Assembly (NCBI GenBank): GCA_003444595.1
Contig: DLUO01000032.1
Location: forward strand, 1-13,036
DNA from: Bacillota bacterium
GTDB lineage: Bacteria > Bacillota > Dethiobacteria > DTU022 > UBA8154
Length of the DNA: 13,036 nucleotides
Reading direction: 5' to 3'
Position numbers and translations under genes: made by a program. The notes beneath the pieces are model-generated. The model had not been told where the DNA came from. It searched no databases and saw only the letters and a program-made list of their open reading frames with translations. Positions 6,257 through 12,990 of this stretch are shown piece by piece (position 1 is the first letter of the stretch; every line of letters begins with the position of its first letter).

Positions 6257-7534
6257 TTATTTCCCGGGAAATACCTTGCTTATTATTCTGCGTTCAACGC
6301 TTACTCCCAATTGTTGAAACCTTTCTTCAATCTGCTCGTAACCCCTGTCAATATGCTCTACACCGGTAATAATTGTCTCTCCATGAGAAATAAGCCCGGC
6401 TATTATAAATGCTGCGCCTCCCCGCAAATCCATCGCCCTGAGAGGAGCACTGATCAGTTCATGCCCCCCCTCGATAATTGCCGTCCGTCCTCCCAACTTA
6501 ATTCTTGCCCCCATTTTTTTTAGTTCATCGACATGGCGAAAACGGCCCTCAAAAACGTTTTCTGTAAGAAAACTTATCCCGGGGGCCTGGGTTAGCAAGA
6601 CCATCATGGGAGCCTGCAAATCCGTAGGGAAACCAGGGTACGGAAAGGTCTTAACGTCAACCGGACACAACTCACTGTTTCCATTTACTTTGACCCAATC
6701 GGGACCAACTTCCAGCTGGACTCCTACCTCCCTCAGCTTAGCTATAACCGGATCAAGATGCTTGGGGATAATGTCTGTCACAAGGGCCTCTCCCCTGGTC
6801 GCGGCAGCGGCAATCATAAAAGTCCCGGCTTCAATGCGATCGGGTATTACAGTATGCTCGGCCTGACCAAGTTCAGAGACTCCCTGTATTTTTATAACGT
6901 CTGTCCCCGCTCCAACCACATGTGCGCCCATGGCATTCAAAAAATTGGCCACATCGACAATTTCCGGCTCTTTGGCGGCGTTTTCAATAACTGTTTTACC
7001 CTCAGCCTTTACCGCCGCCAGCATAATATTAATGGTTGCTCCTACACTTACGACATCTAGATATATATGCGCTCCTCTTAGTTTTTTTGCCTTTATTTTT
7101 ACAAGCCCTTGCTCCAGCTCAACCTGGGCTCCGAGTGCTGTAAACCCTTTAATGTGCTGGTCAATGGGACGCGGGCCCAGATCGCAACCGCCCGGCATAG
7201 GTATTTCCACCTTTCCGAAGCGGCCGAGTAAAACTCCCATCAAATAATAAGAGGCGCGAAAGGTGTTTACCAGTGAAGGCGGCGGGGAAAAAGTATGTAC
7301 ATCTGATGAATCGATATAAATACAGCGTCCTTCAGAAAATGTTACCTTCGCTCCGAGAGCTTTCAAAATTTCCACAAGCCTGCCAATATCCGTTATTTTG
7401 GGTAAATTGTCAATTCTTACAGCACCTTCTGTCAATAAAGAAGCGGGCAGTATGGCCACTGCCGCATTTTTAGCACCATTGACTCTAACTTCTCCCTTTA
7501 TTCTTTGTTTTCCTTTGGTAAGCAGGCACTCCAA
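6257..7534 (-). CDS. murA: UDP-N-acetylglucosamine 1-carboxyvinyltransferase MurA
   Basis: MurA transfers enolpyruvate from phosphoenolpyruvate to UDP-GlcNAc, the first committed step of peptidoglycan synthesis, in the cytoplasm. Key marks are GAKNAA with Lys22, the loop PGGCDLGPRPIDQH with the fosfomycin-target Cys117, and PTDLQAPMM toward the C-terminus. I chose TTG at 7534: it gives a 425-residue protein starting M-E-C-L-L-T-K-G, as in the family, and AAGGGGG lies seven bases before it. ATG 7564 would add ten residues with no ribosome binding site and no family counterpart. Bacillota often have two murA genes; which this is cannot be told here. It follows yycI by 35 bases, placing a wall-synthesis enzyme in the wal run. 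The 3' end carries the perfect palindrome ATTTCCCGGGAAAT (6259-6272). Confidence 0.96.
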   Translation of the reverse strand: MECLLTKGKQRIKGEVRVNGAKNAAVAILPASLLTEGAVRIDNLPKITDIGRLVEILKALGAKVTFSEGRCIYIDSSDVHTFSPPPSLVNTFRASYYLMGVLLGRFGKVEIPMPGGCDLGPRPIDQHIKGFTALGAQVELEQGLVKIKAKKLRGAHIYLDVVSVGATINIMLAAVKAEGKTVIENAAKEPEIVDVANFLNAMGAHVVGAGTDVIKIQGVSELGQAEHTVIPDRIEAGTFMIAAAATRGEALVTDIIPKHLDPVIAKLREVGVQLEVGPDWVKVNGNSELCPVDVKTFPYPGFPTDLQAPMMVLLTQAPGISFLTENVFEGRFRHVDELKKMGARIKLGGRTAIIEGGHELISAPLRAMDLRGGAAFIIAGLISHGETIITGVEHIDRGYEQIEERFQQLGVSVERRIISKVFPGK

Positions 7535-7569
7535 ATAATCTGCCCCCTTCATACGGGTGTCCATTGAAA

Positions 7570-8457
7570 TTACTGTTCTAAAATACCGGTAAATGCATTA
7601 ATATAATATATTTCGCCATTGTCCAAGCGAATCCTCCATACAGGCGGAATTTCCCACCTCTCCGCGTCGTATTCCTGGCTATAAAAACCAAGTGAAAACT
7701 CGATGATCCCCGCCTTTTCATTCTTCTCTCTATAGGTCTCCGTAAACCGTAACAACGCTGTGGAAGGCGGGATAATCTCTCTTATCTGCTCCGCGAGCCC
7801 TACGGGCTCCAGCCGGTAAAAATAAAGCGCCGCCGGAGTAACTCCCCTCATTAATATCTGTAAATACCCGGCGTAAAGGGGAAGCCCTTCGTACTCCTGC
7901 CTGAAATTTATAGCAGTCTCATTAGTATATTTTTGAGAATAGTCATAAATTAAATTATTCAGGAAAGAAACCTTATTAATGATTTGCCGTGCCGCCTGCT
8001 CACTTTCTTCGATGGAAAAGCTATTAACGCTTTTTCCCCATCCCAGTCTTTTTAAGGTTATTCGCCCCTCTTTAGCAACAAGCAACTGATATTCACCAAT
8101 GTGATATACAGACAAACTATTTTCACTACTGCTTGGATAAAAACCGTTGTTGTTGAATTCTTCCAATACTTTTTTTTCTCCCGGCAAAGCTTCCAGCAGG
8201 GGGACGACAATATCCTGCAGTTGAAAATGCCAGGGTTCTACGATCATATAGGCCAAGCGTACACCGCCCTTTGGCAGAGGAACCTCCAGAGAGAGACCGG
8301 CCTCTTGCAACGCCGCTTCCAATCTTGACATCTCTTCTTTTCGACCAAAAAGGCCAGTGTTCCCTCCCCTTTCATTAAGTAATATCTGGTAGAGAAGGAA
8401 GATATTTAAAATTAAAAAGGTACATATTAATACCGTTTTAGCCCTGGACAAGTCCAT
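7570..8457 (-). CDS. yycI: WalK regulatory protein YycI (WalI)
   Basis: A 295-residue membrane-anchored modulator of the WalK sensor kinase. The N-terminus is MDLSRAKT followed by one membrane helix (about 8-27), the hallmark start of YycI; the rest is extracytoplasmic. The C-terminus PVWRIRLDNGEIYYINAFTG (276-292) matches the conserved YycI end. In B. subtilis YycI and YycH interact with WalK through their membrane helices and restrain it; in S. aureus they activate it, so the sign here is open. ATG 8457 has GGGAGGTG about six bases upstream. That site is part of a short inverted sequence, CCTCCGGGAGG, and follows a strongly structured 74-base gap after yycH. Confidence 0.88.
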   Translation of the reverse strand: MDLSRAKTVLICTFLILNIFLLYQILLNERGGNTGLFGRKEEMSRLEAALQEAGLSLEVPLPKGGVRLAYMIVEPWHFQLQDIVVPLLEALPGEKKVLEEFNNNGFYPSSSENSLSVYHIGEYQLLVAKEGRITLKRLGWGKSVNSFSIEESEQAARQIINKVSFLNNLIYDYSQKYTNETAINFRQEYEGLPLYAGYLQILMRGVTPAALYFYRLEPVGLAEQIREIIPPSTALLRFTETYREKNEKAGIIEFSLGFYSQEYDAERWEIPPVWRIRLDNGEIYYINAFTGILEQ

Positions 8458-8531
8458 GCAAGCACCTCCCGGAGGCGATGTAGAGCTTCCTGAGCGGAAC
8501 CTGGAGTTCCGGCGCCGGAAACACCGCCATT
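8458..8531 (-). other. Structured yycH-yycI intergenic RNA region
   Basis: As minus-strand RNA, GGCGGUGU (8528-8521) can pair with ACAUCGCC (8481-8474), eight pairs including one G-U. Inside lie two mutually exclusive hairpins: CGGAAC/GUUCCG with a five-base loop (8511-8506 with 8500-8495), and the palindrome TTCCGGCGCCGGAA (8520-8507). The yycI ribosome binding site follows at once. This is the widest gap within walRKHI and could tune yycI translation relative to yycH. The function is inferred from pairing alone. Confidence 0.5.
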
Positions 8532-9962
8532 TTAAATTAGAGGCTCCAGAGTATCCCAGCGGAGGTATATAACCCCTGTTTCAGCAAAGTGTATATGCCA
8601 GGCCGGCACAGCTTTCTCAATGTTTTCTCCTTGTAAAAAATAATAAACGGGTTTTAAGGATAAAAGAGTTACTTTATTCTTTGTTAACCGCTCTTTCTTT
8701 AAAAGTAAAGCTTGGGCGACAGCTTCTTTATAAGAACAGAAAGGCTTTCGCCCGGCAAGTTCTTCTCCGAAAACATAACACATTCTCCGATAAAATGATA
8801 CTCCCTGCTCGTTTATCAGCATTTCGATTCCTATGTCCCCACCCTCAAGAATAAAGCCGTCTAAAAAAGCGCGCCAGATAAACCTGTAGCCTCCTCCAAC
8901 TTCTTCAGCTTCACTCAAATAGATGTCCGGCATCCAACCGCCGTACAGGGCATGGCTTTCGGCGCCCTTTTGCAAAGCTGCGCTGTATGAAATATCGCTT
9001 TGCCTTCTCTCTTGATGGGGAGCAGTATATTCCAGCAGCCCGGAGGGATAGATCCGCAACCCTTTTTCACCGTTGGTAAAATACAGCGCCCCATCACGTT
9101 CTTCAATACGGCGAGCCATCGATAAATCCAAAAAAAAGGCCCGGACCAGTTTTTCCTGCTGGAGCTCTTCTTTTTGCAAAGTGACTTCTGCGGCATATAT
9201 ATCTTCCAGCGGCAAGTAAATATCAGAGGCAACATTTATCTCCACCTCCGTAAGAAAACCCAGTTCTTCAGGCAATTCCTCTATCGCTTCGCCTGATGTT
9301 TCCTCTCCTTCAATCTCGTCCGCTGCGAATGCTTCTTCAGTATTATCAGGCTCAGCCCCGGCGTCCTGGTTCCCAAAATCCAGAGCCAGGAACGAAGGCA
9401 GCCGCATATAAGGTTTCTTTATTGCCGGCAAGAAATCTTCCGGCGAGTATTCAACATCGGGTACAGTTATGCAAAGCAAATCCTCACCTTCCAGGAAAAC
9501 ATCAAGCTGTTCCCTTTCCCAGATAAAAATTATTTTCTCTATACTATTCACATACCAATTTGCAGACCCTGTCACCAGATACTCCAGGGGAACCGGGGGA
9601 TTAAAGTTATAAACGAGCGTTGCCGGAGCGGTTTTCAGCAGCTCTGCTATGCTTTCTTTAGAGGTATGTGTGGCCATTTCAACTTTCAGCCTATCCTCTA
9701 TCAACTGCAGGCCTTTTTCCCAGAGATCAACGTACTGCTTTTCTCCACGGTAAAAAAGATAAATCTCTTCCCCCTCGGAAAAAATAATTTCGGAAGGCTG
9801 AACAATTGCTGACAGTAGAGGCGCAGGTGTAAAATAAGCATACTCATAATAGGGTGAGCTTCCTTTTTCCAGAGGAGGCTTGCCAAACCACAAACGGTAA
9901 GTCAGGAACATACTTGACAGGATCAAACAGGCAAGCAAAATACTTTTTAGCTTTTCCAGCAA
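8532..9962 (-). CDS. yycH: WalK regulatory protein YycH (WalH)
   Basis: A protein of about 476 residues, anchored by one N-terminal membrane helix (about 5-26) with the bulk outside the cell; it partners YycI in controlling WalK. It is assigned from position between walK and yycI, the helix followed by a large extracytoplasmic domain, and the FTPAPLLSAIVQPSEIIF-type start of that domain. Sequence similarity is low, as usual for the family. I chose TTG 9962 because AAGGAG (9976-9971) is eight bases upstream; the in-frame GTG at 9971 overlaps that site and cannot use it. Residues about 200-234 form a strongly acidic stretch with no Lys or Arg, an apparent insertion or linker. It begins 30 bases after the walK stop. 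Confidence 0.82.
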   Translation of the reverse strand: MLEKLKSILLACLILSSMFLTYRLWFGKPPLEKGSSPYYEYAYFTPAPLLSAIVQPSEIIFSEGEEIYLFYRGEKQYVDLWEKGLQLIEDRLKVEMATHTSKESIAELLKTAPATLVYNFNPPVPLEYLVTGSANWYVNSIEKIIFIWEREQLDVFLEGEDLLCITVPDVEYSPEDFLPAIKKPYMRLPSFLALDFGNQDAGAEPDNTEEAFAADEIEGEETSGEAIEELPEELGFLTEVEINVASDIYLPLEDIYAAEVTLQKEELQQEKLVRAFFLDLSMARRIEERDGALYFTNGEKGLRIYPSGLLEYTAPHQERRQSDISYSAALQKGAESHALYGGWMPDIYLSEAEEVGGGYRFIWRAFLDGFILEGGDIGIEMLINEQGVSFYRRMCYVFGEELAGRKPFCSYKEAVAQALLLKKERLTKNKVTLLSLKPVYYFLQGENIEKAVPAWHIHFAETGVIYLRWDTLEPLI

Positions 9963-9992
9963 TAATAACACTCCTTAAGTATACGTGCGACT

Positions 9993-11789
9993 TTATTGTC
10001 CGGAGCGATCGTGCAAAGGAAGGCAAAAAGTTACCTCTGTCCCTTCATCCAGTTTACTATTGAGAAAAATGGTTCCTCCGTGCGCCTCAACAATCTGCTT
10101 TGCTATCGCCAGTCCCAATCCGGTACCTCCCAGCTGCCGCGAGCGGGTCTTGTCCACCCGGTAAAACCTTTCAAAGACCCTTTCAATGTCTTCAGAGGGG
10201 ATGCCTATCCCCGTGTCTCTGACCGAAACACAAACACTGCCGTCATTTTTACAGGCGCTGACCTCTATTTCACCGCCGGAAGGGGTAAACTTGAGGGCAT
10301 TATCCAGCAAATTCAGCATAACCTGGCGTATTTTATCTTTGTCCAGCAAAACAGGCAAACGATCAGAAGGCAGCAGAGCATGCAAGACAATATCTTTAGC
10401 CTGGCACTCCAGATCTACCTGATCCAGGATCTCGTAAATAAGGAAAGCCATATCGGCCTCTTCCTTTACCCACTCTGTTTCTTGATAATCAATCTGCGAA
10501 AGGACCAGAAGGTCTTTTACCAGTTTAACCATGCGCTCAGTTTCTTTTTCTACAACCTGCAGGAAACGTACTCTAATGGCCGAATCCTCCTGAGCACCGT
10601 TTAAAAGAGTTTCGATATAGTTTTTAATTGTGGTTAGCGGCGTCCGGAGTTCATGGGAAACATTGGCAACGAACTCCTGCTGCATCAGAGAAAAGGCTCT
10701 TTCCTTGGTAACATCATGAAAAACAACAAGTATCCCTTGCAGCGTCCCATTCTCTTTAAAAGGAGCAAAATGCACCTGGAAAATTTTTTCCTGAGCTTTC
10801 CCGACGTTAATTTCTTTGGTCCGGGGATCTCCTTCCTGAAAAAGCTCGCTTATTTCCTCAGGTAGAAATATTTTTTCAAAAAGGACCTCTGCAGGCAGTC
10901 CCAGCTCGGCACGGCTTCCTGTAAATTCTAAAATTGCACGAGCTGCGGGATTAAGATGTATTGCCCTGCCTTCTCTGTTAAAAGCCACTACCCCATCACT
11001 CATATAATTTAAAATCGCTTCGATTTTATTTTTTTCCGAGGATATTTCCTTTAAGGTATCGCTCAAGCGATCTGTTAAAAAGTTAAACATTTGCCCCAGT
11101 TCACCAATTTCATCTCCGGAACGAACTTCTATCCTCTGAGAAAAGTCGCCGCCCGCCATGGCTGCTGCTCTGGAAGTAACTTCCCTGATAGGGATTGTTA
11201 TTGTTCTGGTTAAAAGAAAGCCGATTATAATGGCAATAGCAAGGACTACCCCCCACCCGGTAATCAAGATCAGCTTGATTTCCCTTAACATAAGATAAAT
11301 ATGCTCCAGGGAACCTTTCATATAGACTACGCCAACCACTGCGGAGGACATGCTTTTAACAGGGAGGGCCAGAAAATAGTGGCGCACTCCCGTATCCGGA
11401 TCAACCCTAATATCTTCAACCCTGTTGCCGGCAAGAGCTAAAAGGATATCATCCTGAATAACACGTCCTCCCAGGAACGATATGGACCTCTGATCAGGGC
11501 CGCCCAGCAGACGGCCATAGCGATCCAGCACCATCGTCTCCGTCCCGGGCATCCCGGCGCTAAATTCAGCAATCAGAGAAGATATAAACTCATCCTGCTG
11601 TTCTTCCTCCAGCAGATAACGCCGTATAAAATTGCCCAAAAGCTCGCCCTGCGCCAGTTGGCCGGCCGCGTAATTGCGGAGATAATAATTTTCCAGGGAC
11701 CTGACAAGGTATACTCCGCTTAATTGCATGGCAAACAAGATCAGCAGTGAATATAAGAGGACGATTTTTCCCTGCATACCAGCGCGCAT
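9993..11789 (-). CDS. walK: Sensor histidine kinase WalK (VicK/YycG)
   Basis: A 598-residue membrane kinase that phosphorylates WalR in response to cell-wall state. Order: membrane helix 1 (about 8-29), extracytoplasmic sensor domain (about 30-172), helix 2 (173-194), HAMP (195-247), PAS (about 255-360), HisKA with phospho-acceptor His379 in NVSHELRTPLTTIKNY, then HATPase with N-box (LNLLDNALKFTP, 492-503), G1 (DTGIGIPSED, 525-534), F-box (FERFYRVD) and G2 (GGTGLGLAIAK). The architecture is exactly that of Bacillota WalK. ATG 11789 is two bases after the walR stop and uses AGGAGG eight bases upstream, inside the walR 3' end, implying coupled translation. The frame is open 15 codons further but without a proper start. 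In the PAS domain His278 and His358 match zinc ligands known in S. aureus WalK, but the two acidic partners are Pro281 and Lys362. Confidence 0.96.
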   Translation of the reverse strand: MRAGMQGKIVLLYSLLILFAMQLSGVYLVRSLENYYLRNYAAGQLAQGELLGNFIRRYLLEEEQQDEFISSLIAEFSAGMPGTETMVLDRYGRLLGGPDQRSISFLGGRVIQDDILLALAGNRVEDIRVDPDTGVRHYFLALPVKSMSSAVVGVVYMKGSLEHIYLMLREIKLILITGWGVVLAIAIIIGFLLTRTITIPIREVTSRAAAMAGGDFSQRIEVRSGDEIGELGQMFNFLTDRLSDTLKEISSEKNKIEAILNYMSDGVVAFNREGRAIHLNPAARAILEFTGSRAELGLPAEVLFEKIFLPEEISELFQEGDPRTKEINVGKAQEKIFQVHFAPFKENGTLQGILVVFHDVTKERAFSLMQQEFVANVSHELRTPLTTIKNYIETLLNGAQEDSAIRVRFLQVVEKETERMVKLVKDLLVLSQIDYQETEWVKEEADMAFLIYEILDQVDLECQAKDIVLHALLPSDRLPVLLDKDKIRQVMLNLLDNALKFTPSGGEIEVSACKNDGSVCVSVRDTGIGIPSEDIERVFERFYRVDKTRSRQLGGTGLGLAIAKQIVEAHGGTIFLNSKLDEGTEVTFCLPLHDRSGQ

Positions 11790-11791
11790 AA

Positions 11792-12475
11792 TCACGGCCT
11801 CCTCAGGTAATAACCCGCACCCCGTTTGGTACACAAGTAGTACGGATTTCCCGGGTCGTCCTCTATTTTTTCTCTCAACCGCCGCACTGCCACATCTACA
11901 GTACGTACATCTCCAATATAATCATAACCCCATACTTCTTCCAGCAACTTTTCCCGGCTAAAAACATACCCGGCATTTTTCATTAAAAAAGCCATCAGGT
12001 TAAACTCCCTGTATGTCAACTCGATATGTCTTTGACCTTTTTTCAGTTCCATTTTGCCCAGGTCCAGCGACAACTCCCCGCATATGATTATTTCAGGGGT
12101 CTTCTTTTGCATTTTAACACGGCGTAAAGTGGCCTTAATCCTGGCTATAAGCTCTCTGATACTGAAAGGCTTGGTGACATAGTCATCGGCACCCAACTCC
12201 AAGCCCATTATCTTATCGATTTCCGATTCCCTGGCCGTCAGCATGATAATGGGCACATCGAGCTTTTGACGGATTTGTTTGCAGACACTAAATCCATCTA
12301 TACGGGGAAGCATAATATCAAGCAAAATAATATCGGGCTTTTCCAGAAACGCCAACCGCAAAGCCTCTTCACCGTCATAAGCTACCAGGACAGAAAAGCC
12401 TTCATTTTCAAGGTTATATTTTAGTATTTCGGCGATGGGCTTTTCGTCGTCAATGACCAAAACTTTTCCTTTCAT
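11792..12475 (-). CDS. walR: Response regulator WalR (VicR/YycF)
   Basis: A 227-residue OmpR/PhoB-family transcription factor controlling peptidoglycan hydrolases and envelope genes. The receiver domain (about 1-120) has the acid pocket Asp9-Asp10, phospho-acceptor Asp53 in LLDIMLPRIDG, Thr80 and Lys102 (TKPFS). The C-terminal winged helix (about 128-226) contains ELTYREFNLMAFL and the recognition region RTVDVAVRRLREKIE typical of WalR. ATG 12475 gives the family start M-K-x-K-V-L-V-I-D-D-E and has AGGGGG six bases upstream; an upstream in-frame TTG (12499) would add eight atypical residues. It heads the nine-gene minus-strand run and its stop is two bases before walK. WalR is essential in many low-GC Gram-positives and normally binds two TGTWAH hexamers five bases apart; a near match lies at 12823-12839. 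Confidence 0.97.
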   Translation of the reverse strand: MKGKVLVIDDEKPIAEILKYNLENEGFSVLVAYDGEEALRLAFLEKPDIILLDIMLPRIDGFSVCKQIRQKLDVPIIMLTARESEIDKIMGLELGADDYVTKPFSIRELIARIKATLRRVKMQKKTPEIIICGELSLDLGKMELKKGQRHIELTYREFNLMAFLMKNAGYVFSREKLLEEVWGYDYIGDVRTVDVAVRRLREKIEDDPGNPYYLCTKRGAGYYLRRP

Positions 12476-12542
12476 CCCTAACCCCCTGCGACTTCGCAAA
12501 TTATCCTAAATCTTTCCTTCTTAAATCCCTTCGGTTGTTTTT

Positions 12543-12644
12543 TGGGAATAGCGCTTTGCTGTGGCGAGAGCTACTTGTGTGGAGCAAAGTTAAAAGGTCA
12601 CGGCGAAACGATGGCTGAAGCAAGCTAAATTTACCCTATTCCCA
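12543..12644 (+). ncRNA. Candidate structured RNA or small inverted-repeat element
   Basis: TGGGAATAG (12543-12551) pairs perfectly with CTATTCCCA (12636-12644). Inside, CTTTGCT (12554-12560) pairs with AGCAAAG (12583-12589), and directly stacked on it GTGGC/GCTAC (12561-12565 with 12570-12574) closes a GAGA loop of the GNRA type. A second arm pairs 12596-12602 with 12609-12616 around a GCGAAA loop with one bulged A. Three pairs are G-U on the plus strand and would be A-C mismatches on the minus strand, so a plus-strand RNA is favoured. I do not recognise it as any known riboswitch, 6S, SRP or tRNA. A short non-autonomous mobile element with 9-bp terminal inverted repeats is the main alternative. 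No promoter is visible. Confidence 0.45.
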
Positions 12645-12734
12645 TATTAATTTCGTTTACCTGAGAAAAACTCCTGCTAAAACCATTATTTTCATTGTTA
12701 AGTGCCGCTACAGTGTACAGGGAGGAAGACAAGC

Positions 12735-12764
12735 GAAAAAAACGTGACCAAACAGGTCACGTTT
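12735..12764 (-). terminator. Intrinsic terminator, minus strand
   Basis: On the minus strand AAACGTGACC (12764-12755... arm) and its perfect complement GGTCACGTTT (to 12740) form a ten-pair stem with a five-base loop. The transcript then runs into seven consecutive T (12742-12736). It would stop transcription arriving from the right before the walR leader. In the plus direction only three T follow, so it is directional. Confidence 0.8.
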
Positions 12765-12822
12765 GTCAAAATATATATATATTAAGAGGGGGTCAACTCA
12801 AATCTAATTCTAGCGGGCAAAT

Positions 12823-12839
12823 ATTACAGCAATATTACG
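12823..12839 (-). promoter_or_regulatory. WalR-box-like direct repeat
   Basis: The minus strand reads CGTAAT-N5-TGTAAT (12839-12823). The published WalR box is TGTWAH-N5-TGTWAH, so 11 of 12 positions match. The repeat unit AATATTAC occurs twice exactly 11 bases apart (12820-12827 and 12831-12838, plus strand), one helical turn. A weaker half-match pair lies next to it (12862-12846). The site is about 350 bases before walR and beyond a terminator, so direct control of walR is not obvious. Confidence 0.4.
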
Positions 12840-12902
12840 GGAACTTTATGTTCCGATTACAAACACCCCTCAATAAATCGATTTATAAAAATCTCTTCAA
12901 TG

Positions 12903-12938
12903 AAAAAGGAGACATACATTACATTAAACTATGTCTCC
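12903..12938 (-). terminator. Second intrinsic terminator, minus strand
   Basis: GGAGACATA (12908-12916) pairs perfectly with TATGTCTCC (12930-12938) around a 13-base loop. Read on the minus strand the stem is followed by five T (12907-12903). It would end a gene lying to the right of the window and stands in tandem with the terminator at 12735-12764. Confidence 0.7.
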
Positions 12939-12944
12939 CTTAAC

Positions 12945-12990
12945 ATTGACATACTCCCATGAATTCATTCGTAGGATTCTGGCTCATAAC
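12945..12990 (+). mobile_element. Remnant resembling an IS200/IS605 right end
   Basis: TTGACATACTCCCAT (12946-12960) followed by an imperfect hairpin (12956-12975, nine positions with one mismatch and one wobble around a two-base loop) and GGATTCTGGCTCA resembles the right end, with its GACATACTCCC...GGGATTC signature, found after tnpB in IS605-family elements. In such elements tnpB lies to the left on the same strand, but no TnpB coding sequence is present here. This would therefore be a solitary or non-autonomous end. The identification rests on remembered consensus, not a search. Confidence 0.4.

Noticed and set aside
8438..8530. 30-codon minus-strand frame (MAVFPAPELQ...) between yycH and yycI
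   Set aside because: It has no ribosome binding site and coincides with the structured spacer; pairing explains the sequence better than coding.
12543..12644. tRNA-like reading of the element with GGGAATA...TATTCCC ends
   Set aside because: No T-loop GTTCRANNC, no anticodon arm of the right size, and the element is too long for a tRNA.
12764..12801. Minus-strand sigma-A-like promoter (TTGAGT or TTGACC with the AT run as -10, also a TTGACA at 12769-12764)
   Set aside because: Any start would fall within or just before the terminator hairpin, and the -10 matches come from a simple AT repeat.
12695..12943. 82-codon plus-strand frame ending just before the IS605-like end
   Set aside because: No ribosome binding site suits it, it reads through two minus-strand terminators and the WalR-like repeat, and it shows no TnpB motifs.
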